NCBI GenBank assembly: GCA_949318235.1
Contig: OX439127.1
Location: 21,962,674 to 22,026,673 of the forward strand
Origin: Ecdyonurus torrentis
Lineage: Eukaryota; Arthropoda; Insecta; Ephemeroptera; Heptageniidae
DNA length: 64,000 bases
Direction: 5' to 3'
A program made the position numbers and the translations under genes. Positions 1 through 19,757 of this stretch are shown here, in pieces. Position 1 is the first letter of the stretch; every line of letters begins with the position of its first letter. The notes under the pieces are model-generated. The model saw only the letters and a program-made list of their open reading frames with translations, was not told where the DNA came from and did no database searches.

Positions 1-1718
1 ATGCAAAAATTGAGAGTGCAACAAAATCAGAGACGCAATAAAGAAATGTTGGTAATGCTATTTATTAAATTCAAAAGAAATTAAACTTTTTTTTGCTATA
101 ATAAAGGTATCATGGATGTATATCGCATATACAATATATACATGGCATGCATTTGTCTATTCAAAATTGGTAACGGATCAGCATCAATCTCGTAATATAT
201 AATGTGCTGGAGTGCAATTTGTTGTATACCTTTTTACCTAAAATTGAACTCATATTTGTAAAGTCTGAAACAGGTAAAAATATTTATTGATTTTATTAAA
301 TATATAATACATAATATGCAAAGTAAAATAATAATAACAAAAATTAACTTAACTATGTTAATTTTTCATAAAAATTAGTTATTTGTGTGTTTTTGAGCTT
401 TTTTATATAAGTTAAATGCATTTTATTTTAAGTCATAGATAATAATATAAACTTGAACTTGATCTATATTATATCATGTAAATCGTTAATATTAGCTTAG
501 GCTTGTGGTTATGATTTATTTACAAATTATCTCAAAATAGTCATTTTTAAGACACCTTTGAACCATCAACTTAAAAAAATAAAAATACCGCCTATTTTTG
601 AGAGAAACACTATTTTTTGCGGGCTCTATATACAGTTATATAATTCTTATTATATTTCATACTTTTACTTTCAATATGCGCAGTCAGTTATAAACATATT
701 ATAGTATAAACATTATACTATAATATGTGGTATTATATAATTCCACTGTATAAATAAAAACTTCATAATACACAAGCACACAAATTTGACTATTATAATA
801 GTTTTTCAAGTCTTTTTGTTAATATACACTTAAAGAAATAATACAATATAAAAGAAAATATATTATATTACCATATATCGTATTTTGCAAATAAGAAATT
901 ACATACTTTAATAATTCACTTTAACTATATCATTCTTATATTACATTAATTTATTAATATGAATACGATATTATTGCATTACGCATATTCTAATGAGTTG
1001 CTATTTTTTTCTTACACATATCAAGAGCCGACACTATACCACTATAATATATAATGAAACAAACCATAATATGCATGTATAGTTATCAATAGAAGCTAAT
1101 AGTCTCTTTGATGTTTGATTGAATAGGTAATTAGGTTAGGAATCCTGTATAATTAAGATCCATACATGAACGTATACACTATACGCGGCGGCATTGCACG
1201 ATGGCTTAATAAGGGATTAGTATTATAGATGTAAAGCCAAACTGTTTGAAGGCGCGCTTCTGCTTCTCGGCATCATATAGAATGCTTTTGCGCTTTTCAA
1301 TGAATTGCTTGATTGGAATAGAGAATAAGAAGAAAAGATAAAACTGACTATATCAGTGAGCTTTTTATATTTGCGTTGCTTACGTTTTTTTTTTTTTTTT
1401 TTTTTTTTTTTTGTACATGTTATGTACGAGCATACTTTTTTTATGTCCTAAGAAAGCATTCAATGTTAATGAAAAGCTTTGATGAATGAAATGAATTCTC
1501 TGACACACCTTTATGTGTTTATAATTATTAGATGTTAGTTTTATAATTTTTTTACATTATACTTTTTTTTTACTATACATAATATATTTTAATTTATTCT
1601 GTAAGACGTTATACAAATAATTTTAAGTTCTTAAAGTAATTTAGAGTCCTCTTTTTAAAGTTATATCACTAGTATGGGCATAATATCAGCCTATAGCGTA
1701 CAGGTGCATTTTTCTCAT

Positions 1719-1733
<15 letters not shown>
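1..1733. other. A+T-rich non-coding sequence with one small G+C-higher patch
   Basis: No open frame of note. About 1180-1300 is less A+T-rich, with CGGCGG and GGCGCGC motifs, and may be a short conserved element. A poly(T) run is at 1385-1412. Nothing else is recognised. Confidence 0.6.

Positions 1734-1808
<75 letters not shown>
1734..1808. repeat. (GA)n microsatellite
   Basis: About 37 uninterrupted GA units following a short (TA) run at 1719-1732. Confidence 0.97.

Positions 1809-6713
<4,905 letters not shown>

Positions 6714-6784
<71 letters not shown>
6714..6784. repeat. (CT)n microsatellite
   Basis: About 35 uninterrupted CT units. Confidence 0.97.
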
Positions 6785-7915
<1,131 letters not shown>

Positions 7916-10548
7916 CATGCATACATACATACATTCATTAATTTATTAATATATAATTTAACTAGAATGAAAATATATTTGAATTTCAGAGAAATACATG
8001 AAAAGCGATGCAAAGCATGTATCATGTCACACTCTCCTCGTGTTTTTAAATGGTAAATTAATCTAGATTGATTTGATTCATGGTATAATAATTCAAGCTC
8101 GAGGGAGTTTTGATCGACGGTTGTATATATAACCAAATTTAATAAGTTTAGGGGAAGTATTGTGTCTAAACATCCGAACCAAACTTAATTAACACTAGAG
8201 TAGGTTGGGAGCAGTGGATGGTGTTACCAGGCGTTGCCACCGCATTAGTGTAGCGCTGAAAGCCACAAAAGCCTCAATAATTTGATTATGTACTATAGCA
8301 GGCGGCATGCCAAGTGTGTTAGTTTGCTGCTTATACGCACGCAATATCATGCTATGGGCTCTTTCTGTCACACCATTATAAACAATAATAAACCACAAGC
8401 TTATGTACAATTTGGATTTTAATGAATGTCCTTTTCATCACATTTAATTAACACGATAGGAAATTCATTATTATTTTTTAACTATCACTTTTTTTTCCTT
8501 GTAAAGAAAAAAAAGCTAAAAGACTGTTATATTTTATAATAATATTAAAATACTATACTGTGCGTATTCATATGCTCCATATTTTTTAATGACAAAGAAA
8601 AAAATGGAAATATAATTGAATATATAACATGTTTTTATTACCGCATATAAATTTTCATGTATTTATTTATTATAATTTTATTATTTATTCAGTATCGAAT
8701 TTCTAATGCGTCATTTTTCTTCAAGCCATTGATGCAAATATTATACTTCAATGTTTTTTTTATTTTTTTTTATTCTTGAATTCAAGCAATATTTGATACG
8801 AAAATAATATCACTTGCTGAATTTTTTGGGACCCTTATTGTAAGTGTAAATAATATCAGCTATACTTTAATTATTTTTTGAAAATCAATTTGCAAGATTT
8901 TAAAGATAAATAAGACTTCTTCTAACAAAATGTATATTTTAAATTATTATATGTAATTATATTAATAAAAAAAATATTTTTGTAAGAGCAACGTCTTAAA
9001 ATCACTGAACCTTAAAAAAAAAGTAAAATTATAACGACCTAATTAATCTAAATGTGTACAATTTTTTTCATTGCCAAGATTTTTAACTGGAACTTGCATT
9101 CATTTAGCAAAAACAAAATTATGATGTTTATAAAGAATAATTTTTGTTTTCCTCTAAGGGAAAGATGGAAAACTATTGTAATATACGTTATTTGGAATAT
9201 ATTTGTAAGTTACAGTACAGAAGAGCGCATCAGCAAAGTCATAGTGTTATTATAGTTTCAAAAAAAAAAATAAATAAATAAATATAAAATATTATTTCCT
9301 ATACATACCTTCTCGAAAATTCCAAACTTCTATATAATACTTGTTTTTGTAAGTTTATAGCTTGAAGACTTTGAGAAAGCACAATTATAACGCATCTTTT
9401 ATTATTATATTATATAATTATTATTTATTTTAAATTTTGCAACAACGCTATCTGCTGCATAGATAAAAAGAAATCATTCATATATAAATTTTTAATTTCA
9501 ATTTGGAGTCTTAAATTTGGAGTATTTGGATGTTTAGGTACTATTATATATTATACTATATACTTTAAATTTGAGCATATATATATTTCTATAGAATATA
9601 TTGTAAGAGAAAAAATAATAATTGGAAGCTTAAAAAGAAAGAAAAATGATTGTAATCAGCAAAATTTAAATCCTTGAACCTAATAAGTAGACCATTTAAT
9701 AGTTATATTATATATCCCCTATATATTGAATCAAAGATCTTTAAAAAAATTCTCTCACAATTTTTCTACTTCTAGTTTTTAGTTAATTTGAATAGGATTT
9801 TATTTTATTTCTATTTATATACTTTTAATAAGAATTTTATTATATCTATATATATCAAAAAATCATTTCATTGCTATTTATTTTTCATCCAAATAATTGA
9901 CTGCAGATAAATGTTTTTAAATTATTCTTATATACTCATATAAACACGTCACGTAACAATAATAACAAATTATAATCGATATTTATACGATTGCAATTCA
10001 AGAAGTGATTCACCATATTTCTGTCATTAAAATCAAAATTGACTGGAACAGTTCCTTCCTCTTTTTACCCCCCATCACCCCACACCCATCCCTTACACAC
10101 ACATATACTACATAAAATTATATATATTCTCAACTTTCCCCATAACTTCTCTTGCTTTTGGTTCCCCTCAATACACATAGGGTGTTGGAACCTCCCCACT
10201 CTACCTAATTCTGTTTAGCTATAAGCATTAGCGTACATTAGCGTATACATAGCATTAACGTTTTATATATATATAATATTATATATAATGTCGGCCGGCT
10301 GGCACGTAAAGTTGGTTTTTACTATATATATATTATGCCTTATATATAGTCTATATAGGGGTTAAACTGCGGTGATAATAAACCCTTGGATAGAGGCCAA
10401 CCCCCCCCCCCCCTCACCCCTGTACGATTGCCGACAAATCTGTCTCATCTGCCCTTACACTAAATGAAATCATGTTGCTATCCTAATTGTGTTAAGCCAC
10501 ATGCAGCAAGATTCAATCTACTACCAATGTTACATTTTACATACTCTG

Positions 10549-10549
<1 letters not shown>
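7916..10549. other. A+T-rich non-coding sequence with two islands
   Basis: 8185-8405 is an island of near-balanced composition with a 71-codon minus-strand frame (see findings). 10020-10500 is C-rich on the plus strand, with CCCCACACCC-type motifs and a run of 13 C at 10401-10413. The rest is A+T-rich with nothing recognised. Confidence 0.55.
8185..8405. other. G+C-higher island, function unknown
   Basis: About 220 bases with balanced composition between very A+T-rich flanks. A minus-strand frame at 8195-8410 encodes VYNGVTERAHSMILR and similar non-repetitive sequence of ordinary composition, but no family is recognised and no convincing splice sites bound it. It could be a conserved non-coding element, a fragment of an old mobile element or a remnant exon. 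Confidence 0.35.

Positions 10550-10617
<68 letters not shown>
10550..10617. repeat. (TA)n microsatellite
   Basis: About 34 TA units, uninterrupted and self-complementary. Confidence 0.97.
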
Positions 10618-10621
<4 letters not shown>

Positions 10622-11151
10622 GCAGGGTATAACGTGTATGAGTATATTTACATTATACGTAAGCAATATAACCAAGTAATGTCATCTTGACTGTCATATA
10701 GCGATGAAAGGGCGGACACCATCAAGCAAAAAGAGGAGAGAGGGTAGATGATATATAATATAAAAAAAAAAATGAGACTACAATTTAATGTTTTGACTGT
10801 TGTAAATCTTTTCATTTCCCTTAATTATAAACTTTAACAATACAAGATTAAATTTTTATTTAATTTGAACACCCAAGTTAATAAAATTATATTTTGTTGA
10901 TGCATGGCATATACTGTGTTCATATAGGATGAATATTACATTTTAGATATATTTATTAATTATATTATGTTTTTTAATATTCATTTTATTTTTTTTTTTT
11001 AAACTTGTTATTATACCTTTGTCATACATGATTTAAACGAGTAATAATATAAGATGTCAAAATAGTTTACCACTTTCCATTACTTTATTTATACAAATGT
11101 ACGAGACTTGAAAATATATTTTTTAATTGAGTTTTATCGTAATATAAAAAT

Positions 11152-11209
<58 letters not shown>

Positions 11210-12311
11210 TGTGTGACTCACTCTTTCAAAGTATATAAATTAATATTTGACTGTTTAAGTACAAACGAGATGGACGTTAAAGAGTACAAGTTCAATTGGC
11301 AGAATAAGAACAAAAAATATATATTTTTTCTTCAAAACATATTTATCTAAAACAGGTATATCTAATCTATATAAATCACTATTTATGCAATTTTATAATT
11401 TTGTTAAATCGCTGGTGTACAGTTTTTTTTTTGTCCTGTTTCTTTGAGCATGCTATAATTATATTCGTATTACTTTAACTGCTTTTGTCTTTTAGCATAA
11501 TTCCAGAAATATTTCCTAAAGTGTCTGTAAAAATGGAGACCTATTTCATAAATACACGCTACAAAAATTATTTCAAAAAAAAAAAAAAAAAAAAAAAAAC
11601 GAATGTAATTAAAAAAAAATAGCACATTTTTTTCTAGCGAAATAAAACTACTAAAATGTACTATGTAGACCTATATAAGCATGTCTACCAAATTATATTA
11701 AATAGATAATAAAAGTAATCCAAAAGTTACTTAACAATTCTAAATTACTATACAGTCACAGTATAATTATATAGAACCTGTTCGTATGAAATCCTAAAAA
11801 TAAACTATATTCTTATAAGTAAAATAATATTAAAGTTAAATTAGAAATTAAACAAATATGCTATATATTCAAGTAAATTTAAAAAAAAAATCATAACTCA
11901 ATCTTTGAAATATAAAACGTAAAATTGCAACAGAAACAACAATAAAGTGATTTAGTTTTTAAGTATAATATTTATTGTTACAATGCTTCAGATCTCGTGT
12001 CTTTATAAAAAGAAGTATATAGTAAAATAAAAGTAATAATTACTGCAGTTAAAAAGTACTCAATGTATATGGTTGATTAACACGATGGCGTGTGAAGGAA
12101 ATGTTGAAAACAAAGAATCATAAAAAATTAAATTTGAATTTTATGAGGTGAAACAAAAGATAAGACAATAAAAAGAAAGATTTAATACTAATAGTTTGGC
12201 ACCTAATTCAACTTAATTTTTTGTCATTATAAATTAAATAATTCTCTGTATGTTTAATTTATATTATACAACCAAATATATACGACGAGTATTGATTTTT
12301 ATATTTCTGAC

Positions 12312-12342
<31 letters not shown>

Positions 12343-14199
12343 GTAACTTAAAAATTGTGAAATATATTAAGCTTTTTTGGATTCATTGTTATATGATGGT
12401 ATTATGTTAAAGGTAATTCAAGGAAATAAAATAAAATTTTACATTATTCATAGAATTTATTATTTTTATTTTTTTCATCAAAGAGAGAGGTCAATACAAA
12501 AATTTAATTTTGAAATTTTTCATTTTTTATTTTTACAAAAATCAATTCACTGGATAACTAAAAGTCAGAAACAATGTACATAAAAATTGAAAAGAAAAAA
12601 TTTTCACTTCAAGTTAAACAGTCTTTGACTTCAATATAATTTGCATTTTTGTCTATCCATTTTATTATTTGTCACCAAAAACTTTTACTTTATTTTAATT
12701 TTTACATATTATAATTTTTTTTAAACAATTTGATATGTTATTTATTAAGACACATTTTTTTTTAAATTTAAAACAATGAAATGTTGTTATGAGTGTCATT
12801 ACAACTTATTATAAAGTGTACGAAATGATGAACATGAGTTGTACAGAGGTGGTTGTTTGTATATATAGCAAGAGTGCAAATCAAGAGTATATCGTCACAA
12901 CATGGAGCTAAACAAAAAAATACATGCACGAATTTTGTTTACACAACATGCATGGACAATACTTTTATACATTATACTATAGAACAAAAACAAAACAAAA
13001 AAAAAGTATGAACTGATTTTTTTTCTCATTTGATATTTAAGCAAATATTATATAGACTTATAATAGACTCCAGTTTTGACACTCTTGTTTTCATACTCCA
13101 GAAATATTATATAACTCCCACAGAACAAAACAAACAGATTTCATAATATATAGAATGGCACAGCCAAGAATTTTATATAAATTTACCATATCATTATGGT
13201 TAAATTAATATAATATCAAAGGCTCCATAAACTTTTACATTTATAAAAAATGCATGGTTAACCCAATAATGTATAGGATGCGTAAGGGTTGTTATATTAT
13301 CGTATTGCTATATTATATATATATATATATATATATTTGTTTATATATATAATTTTTTTTTTACACAGTTTGACTGGCCATGAGGATATTCTGCCAAAAT
13401 ATATTAAATATCTATCTCTTATTCCCCTCATCCTAGCATAAAAAAAAGGTTAAGCATGGTCAGGCTCCATACAAAGTAATTATTATTTATGTTTTTAATT
13501 ATGGACATAAGTATATGACTATAAAAAATGCAAAATTCTTAAAATTCCAATTTTACTTTCATTTATTTATAATAATTAATAATCTTATTATCTATTTATA
13601 TATACACTGTGAAAAAGTCAATGTCTGTTTGAATATATTTTAATTATTCAATGTGAAAAGAAAAGAAATAAAAAAAAAGGAGTAAAAGAAAGAAGAAAAA
13701 AAATATTCAAATTATTTGCGACAATTTTTGAAACATATAGTTGAAACAAAGATAGTTTACAATATTCCTAATTATATTATAATTACTATAAATACAGTTG
13801 GCAAATTTTAGGCCTAATCATTTCAACAAGAAATACACATAATATAATTTTGTTACTCCCATTACTAAAACAAAACAAAAAAAAATCACGTCACTTTTTC
13901 TTTCAGTCAGCAAAATAACAATTTTTATAATATTATTTTTAGCAAAAATTTTAAAAATGATTCTTTTCTTTTTTTTTTTAAGATATATATTTATTTTTTT
14001 CTTTTTTTAATTATTGTATGACATTTTTTTTTTTTGAAAGTATACGTGAAAATTAAATTTATATATCTACATATTGTGTCTTTTGTAATAAATTTTTATT
14101 TTTATAAGTCACTTATTTAAAAATTTTCTTATTATTATACAAAAAATGACATCACGATATTATAAATGAAAACCTGTTTTATGCAGAGACAAAAACATG
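10618..14199. other. A+T-rich non-coding sequence downstream of Sp8/9
   Basis: (GA)n at 11153-11206 with one A interruption, poly(A) at 11575-11599, poly(T) at 12315-12342, (TA)n near 13311-13336. No gene is recognised. The left end of the Sp8/9 transcript may extend into this stretch. Confidence 0.6.
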
Positions 14200-14622
14200 G
14201 CATATATTTTAAAATTTTATTTTAATGAATATTTTCGTGAATATCATCGTTTATGTTATGTATATAGATTATTACCAAAATATTAATTATGCACATGAGT
14301 TTTGTATTTTACTCTCTTGCTCGTGCGAATACACCAAAAGATAGCGTTCACCACGGTACACATTGCTGGTGAACCGTGGTGATGAAGAAGTTGTTTTGTC
14401 CGCCACATAGTGGGAAGCTATATTTATGATTGATAATTATACAACTTATTTGATGTATGCATTTTTTTTATACTTGTGTTGCTGCACTCATTAAATAAAA
14501 TTCTATTTTTATATTTTTAAAAACTCCCAAATTTTATACAACTTATTATTTGTATGACTTTGATTTTGCATAAGCAGGTTCTCAATTAATTTAATAAAAA
14601 TTAATTAAAAAATTTCTAAAGA
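14200..14622 (-). other. Probable Sp8/9 3' UTR
   Basis: A+T-rich sequence directly after the TGA, with a patch of higher G+C at 14320-14410 that holds a perfect hairpin. Minus-strand AATAAA-like hexamers occur (for example TTTATT on the plus strand at 14216-14221, and another near 14095), and an ATTAAA lies at 14589-14594. In sequence this A+T-rich none can be named as the real polyadenylation signal. Confidence 0.45.
14348..14382 (-). other. Perfect 10-bp stem-loop in the probable 3' UTR
   Basis: Arms TCACCACGGT (14348-14357) and ACCGTGGTGA (14373-14382) are perfect reverse complements with a 15-base loop. The stem has six G-C pairs of ten, in flanks that are mostly A and T. It lies about 240 bases past the Sp8/9 stop, on the transcribed side. 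It could be an RNA element or a palindromic protein-binding site. Confidence 0.6.
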
Positions 14623-15864
14623 TCAGACAATTGGTTGTGTAGGGCTAGAATTATCATCGCTTTCAGAACAACTCTCGCTTGAACGAGATTTACCATCATT
14701 TTCTCCATTGCCTGAGTGAGTTTTCACGTGTTTAGCTAAGTGGTCAGATCGCATGAAGCGTTTATTACATACAGGGCATGCAAAACGTTTCTCGCCTGTA
14801 TGTGTACGTAAATGACGTTGCAGCTCATCACTTCTGGTAAAACGTTTCCCACAGAAAAGCCAGTTGCATACAAATGGTCGTTCACCAGTATGCCACCTCA
14901 AATGAGCTTTTAAATGTGACGTTTTGCCATAAACTTTACCACAACCTGGTATGTGACAACTGTGAATATTTTTCTTCCTGAGGTGAACACCAGCTGGACC
15001 GAGCCTCTCTGCCTCCTGACAATTGGGACAATCACACGTGGCACGCCCAGTATAACGACGTTGTGAACGCGGGCTCTGAGCTGGAGGGGCGGGTGTGGGG
15101 ACGCTGGTTGCAGGAGGTGCCAATTGTGGTAATGGACCTAATCCATGATGGAATGCATGATTCTGAGCTGAAGGAAGAATTTTATATGACTCCGGTAACA
15201 AGGCATGCTGTGTAGAAGCTGCAGCTAGCAAGTGATGATTGCTATGATGATGACTTGCCAAACCTAATGCAGAAGAATAATCTGAATAATTGGCTGCCAT
15301 TTGTAGTCCAGATTCCAGCCATGATGTATTGTGTACATCCCACCAAGTAGGTACACTTTCATTAGCACCAGTAGCTGGCTTGGGAACAGGTTGACTTCCA
15401 CTGGTGGGTGTTGCATTTTGGAAGTTCCATGAGTCGTAATTATGTCTTGGGTACATACTGGATAAATCCTTGGAGCTGAGAAGAGGATGATGATATTCTG
15501 TCTGGGGTTGCAGTGCCTGGACGGCTGCCGCGGCTGCTGCAGCAGCAGCAGATGCAGCGTTACTTCCACCACTTCCAGCACACAAATAGTTCAGTTCCTG
15601 TTGACTGGGACTCGTTGTGGACAAATTGCTACTCAGCGAACATGCAGGCTTATTATGAGGGGTCGATGATGAGGTCACCTTAGGGGTGTGACCCGGAGGA
15701 CTAGGCTGGGAAGTTCCTACTGTATTGTTATTGTTTTTCTTCCAAGGATGGAAGCCCTTGCCGACTGCTGCATCTGCGAGAGGGGGTGGTGACTTGCTGG
15801 ACAGTTTATTGCACTGCGCAGCCAGCATGGCCAGAGGCGAGGTGCGCAACGAGCCCGTCTGCTC
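14623..15864 (-). CDS. Sp8/9: Sp8/Sp9-type zinc-finger transcription factor, terminal coding exon
   Basis: Encodes residues 22-434 of a predicted 434-residue nuclear DNA-binding protein, with a TGA stop at 14623-14625. Visible in order (full-protein numbering): SP motif [10 protein letters not shown] (30-39); FHPWKK (59-64); Ser/Thr/Pro-rich stretch; nine-alanine run (127-135); [14 protein letters not shown] (195-199); His-rich segment (about 225-234); Pro-rich linker; Btd box with CDCPNC (298-303); three C2H2 fingers with ligands C324/C329/H342/H346, C354/C359/H372/H376 and C384/C387/H400/H404; Ser-rich acidic tail. Finger contact residues KHA, RER and RHK are those of Sp proteins that bind GC boxes. 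The SP motif, FHPWKK and WWDVH place it with Sp8/Sp9 (Drosophila Sp1) rather than Sp1-4 or Sp5. Known family role: limb/appendage outgrowth and Wnt/FGF-linked patterning. The frame is open back to 15864, where an in-frame TAG is itself the intron acceptor, so 15864 is a splice boundary and not a start. Codon 15847-15849 is TTG (Leu). The first ATG inside the exon (15826-15828, Met34) could be an internal start. Confidence 0.97.
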   Translation of the reverse strand, partial: EQTGSLRTSPLAMLAAQCNKLSSKSPPPLADAAVGKGFHPWKKNNNNTVGTSQPSPPGHTPKVTSSSTPHNKPACSLSSNLSTTSPSQQELNYLCAGSGGSNAASAAAAAAAAAVQALQPQTEYHHPLLSSKDLSSMYPRHNYDSWNFQNATPTSGSQPVPKPATGANESVPTWWDVHNTSWLESGLQMAANYSDYSSALGLASHHHSNHHLLAAASTQHALLPESYKILPSAQNHAFHHGLGPLPQLAPPATSVPTPAPPAQSPRSQRRYTGRATCDCPNCQEAERLGPAGVHLRKKNIHSCHIPGCGKVYGKTSHLKAHLRWHTGERPFVCNWLFCGKRFTRSDELQRHLRTHTGEKRFACPVCNKRFMRSDHLAKHVKTHSGNGENDGKSRSSESCSESDDNSSPTQPIV

Positions 15865-15892
15865 CTAAAACAAAACAACAAAAAATGGTTAG
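15865..15892 (-). other. Branch point, polypyrimidine tract and 3' splice site
   Basis: On the minus strand this reads CTAAC (15888-15892, a good branch-point match), then a T-rich tract interrupted by G, then TTTTAG ending at 15865. The AG is about 22 bases from the branch sequence, a normal spacing. The TAG is in frame with the downstream coding exon, so unspliced RNA would stop at this point. Confidence 0.85.
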
Positions 15893-16380
15893 CATTTTAT
15901 TGTGAAAGTTTATATATTATACTGCCATAAAAGTTATTCTTTAGCCCTTTTTACGAGCAAAGGTATGTTACGCGCTGCATTTATGTGCTAAAAAAGTTGC
16001 ATACTTTACAGGATACTTATCCAATATGGCTACTTTTTTTATTGCTGCTATATATTTATTTTTATTTTATTTTTTAAACGCACGTGACTTTGTACTTTAA
16101 TTTTTTCTTGTTAACATTTTTATTCCTTATACTGAAGAAGTATATTAAAATAAATTAGCATGCTTTAAAAATAAATCATATGTCTAGTCTAATTATTATT
16201 GTTAGCGTTTTAATTTTATTTTATGCAATTATGTATAAAAGTAATACGACTTAAAATTCTAATAATATTACTCCTTATACTTATAAATATATTTCCATCA
16301 CACCCATAAAATAATTGTTGAGATAATTTGTTATTTACCTAAAATAAAAACTAAAAATGTATAAAACTATAAATAAAATT

Positions 16381-16537
<157 letters not shown>

Positions 16538-17106
16538 TAATATTTAATTCAAAAATAGTGTATAGTTTTATACTTAAAACATTGTTTCGTATAAAAAAAT
16601 ACCTTGTCGTTTGTCATTAAAAATATCAAAGAAAGCGAAATTTGAAAAGTGTTTATAAAAGCTTTTGAGTTTTGACTAAGTTTATTCATATTAACTCTGC
16701 TAAGGATAACAACACTCAATTTTCCATACGTAAAATCCAAATAGTATGACAAAATAAATTTGTGATGCCAAATTATAAATTTTTCCTTCTACCACCCACA
16801 CAGTAATATGCAAATATGCATTTTTTTTATGCATTGGATATATACAACCAAATTAAATTTTCATATTATTGTAAATTTATACGAATCTTAAATAAAACAT
16901 TCCATTTTCATGATATCATATAATGTAGAAAGTGTATAAAAAAATAATAATAATAAAAAAAATGATGATTTAGAGATGTTCACATTAACCTTGATAGCTT
17001 TACATTCAAGGCTCTAAAGATAACTTTAAAAAGATATATATATTTCATCATAATAAAACTTTCAGTTATGGTAGAGGTCATAAGGGAGATATTGCATGTA
17101 ATATAA

Positions 17107-17139
<33 letters not shown>

Positions 17140-17169
17140 AGAGTAAAGACATAAGAAAGTGACAGAGAA

Positions 17170-17650
17170 AAGGTGGGGTATCAAGGGGGGAAGAAAGGGA
17201 GATGCAATGTGTTTTGATTCCTAGAGTCCTCAAGATGATAGCAAATGCGTTTTTGGTTCTTGTCAGAGTTCGTATGTAGCTGTAGTGCCCTATGGATATG
17301 TCACATAGCGCGAAATTTATTAGATCTTGTGCTCCGCCTCTTTGTGCGGTCGTGCAATTTTATATGGTATGTGTTATATAGTAGCAAGTAAGCGAGGGTT
17401 GTTCGTATATATGTATTATTTGTGAACAGGGGTAGTTATATGTGGCGCCTGGCTCGACTGCATTACACTATGCACTTGAGTAGGGTATCATATTGCACAT
17501 ATACAGATACAGTATACTTTACAGTGGCCACACACAATGCCACCCACCTACACGCGCCTCACTTTGCTTATATATGTTTGCTACAATAAAGCTATGGCTT
17601 TGCCGCACCCAACATACGCCTTGTGGGTGGAACCAACAACAATATTATAA
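17170..17650. promoter_or_regulatory. Intronic G+C-higher island, candidate enhancer
   Basis: About 480 bases with clearly more G+C than the surrounding intron, including AGCGCG, CTCCGCCTC and TGGCGCCTGG motifs. Preceded by (GA)n at 17107-17139. No splice-bounded coding frame was found. The regulatory role is inferred from composition and position only. Confidence 0.3.
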
Positions 17651-19668
17651 GCACGCTCCTCTCATGCTAAACAAAATCTTCTCAGAGGTTATTAGTTTAT
17701 CTAAACTTTTCATTATTTGCACAAACCCATGTTTGCATAAATTTACGCATGTCAAATATGATAAAATTAAATTGAATATATATATATATACTATACACAC
17801 ATATACATATTTAATATGTGCTTAGAGCTATATATATATATATACAAAAGAAAATTAAAATGTTTCAATATACATATTTTAAAATGTATCATTTAATAAT
17901 ATTTATGCTAAGTGATTCTATATAATATATAACCTAATCAATTATAAACAATAACAATTTAAAGGTCTTGAAAATTATGTTTATACAATAGAAATCTAAT
18001 TATATCTCCATTTGAAAATAGATATATTGAATTTTTATGACATAACTTGTATTACCCTAAGGGTATAAGATTTAAAAATTTCACTAAGTATTATGCTAAT
18101 TTTTTTTTTAAATCTCTCTAATACTATATTTTCTTTTTCAATAATATGATATTTGCTAATGTGATGACAAAAAGGAAATTTTTAAAATATACTTCATTTC
18201 TTTTAGGTTTGGAAATGGACATGTTGATTTAAAATAAATCATGTTTTCATATCAGTATGTAAACAATATAAATTAAAAAAATGACCATAACTAAAATCGT
18301 TTTTTATTTTTCTCTCTATACATGTACTTATATACGATACATAGACTTCATGGGAAATTATAAAAATTATGATTTACATAATTTATGAAAAATCAAATTT
18401 TTGAATTTAGTCAAAATTGAAACCACAAATTGAACTTTTAAAAGTTAATTAATAAACAATATTAGTAACACGACAATTCAGTTTCCTGAAAAAGTGTTTT
18501 AAACTGCAAATTACATTAATTTTACATTTATTTCTTTGTTAATATTTTACCACAATACTTAATATTTTTTTAAAAGTTTTTTTTTTCAATTTGAATTTTA
18601 ATGCAAAGAAACTAAAATATTACTTATTATGTTGTTAAAAAAAGAGTTACACAATGGAAGTGCATTTTCAAAGTCATATATATTATATTTATCAATATAA
18701 TTATGAAATTCCTTTCTTTTAATTTATATAGAATAATATTTCTTTTGTTTTAACAATTTTATAACGATGAAAAAAAAAAATGTAAACCTCCAAACATAAC
18801 ATTTTCTCCGGATGCTTTCAATTATCTTTTGAATTTATAAAATTTATGTTTTTATAAAAATAAAATAAAATTAATTCAACCATTCTTAATGATAATTTGA
18901 TAATTAACAACTTTGTCATGCCCATTTCTTTAAATTGAATTTGTTACATATAACTTCTATTTTGTTTTTTTACTTCTATTGTAATCTTTTATAATCTATA
19001 CATATATTATTAAATTTTTATTAGACCCCGACGCTACTACTAATAATTATCAACGTTAATAAATACAGACTCTCCACTTTTTTATATATATACCTCTTCG
19101 ATTATAAATATGATAGTTTGGCTAACATAAATATTTTTTGTAATGAAATATAATTTTTAAACTGTTGGATAAAAATAAAAAGTCCTTCATCGTTATTTAT
19201 ACGTCATAAAAAAGAAACGTGTTTTAAATTTTTAATTCTTAATTGTGCTCGTTTATTATAATTATTTGTAATTATATTCCAACTTTTTTATTGTGTTATT
19301 TTGTCCTATAATAAGTTCTTTTTTTTTGTTAATGTACAAAAATTAGCAGTAATTATAAAAATGTGAACAAAAAAATAAAGAAAAGAAAAAAAACAGGGAA
19401 ATTTTACGCTGATAATGGTGCATAAAAAAAAAGAGGAAATATTACAATATTTTGTGATTATATGTTTTTAGGGAGGGCAATTGAAATTTGATCAATATTT
19501 CAATACTGTACTTTTTGGGGATTTTTTAAGCAATTTTACTATGTGTAGTAATTCATATAGATTTTAAAATTAAAAATAAGAAATAATCCCACATATTTAT
19601 GCCTTTATAATTATTTATTCTTTAGAGTTGTATTTAAATCATATATCCATTTTATATTGTATGAATGT

Positions 19669-19757
19669 AAAAAAAAAAAAAAGAAAAAAGAAAGAAAGAA
19701 AGAAAAAAGAAAAAGAAAGAAAAAAAAAAAAAAAAAAAAAAAAAGAAAGAAAAAAAT
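19669..19757. repeat. Poly-purine A/G tract
   Basis: 89 bases containing only A and G (AAAGAAAG-like). A pure purine strand of this length can form a triplex with its complement. Confidence 0.9.

Noticed and set aside
14728..15046. CACGTG/CACGTGG motifs inside the Sp8/9 exon as E-boxes
   Set aside because: They lie in codons of the conserved finger and Btd-box region and are explained by the protein sequence, so they were left out of the non-coding count.
15264..15669. 105-codon minus-strand and 60-codon plus-strand frames inside the Sp8/9 exon
   Set aside because: Out-of-frame or opposite-strand shadows of the zinc-finger gene; no family resemblance.
15847..15849. TTG as the start codon of the Sp8/9 protein
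   Set aside because: The frame stays open upstream to a canonical acceptor at 15865, so the codon is an internal leucine. A eukaryotic gene does not need this start.
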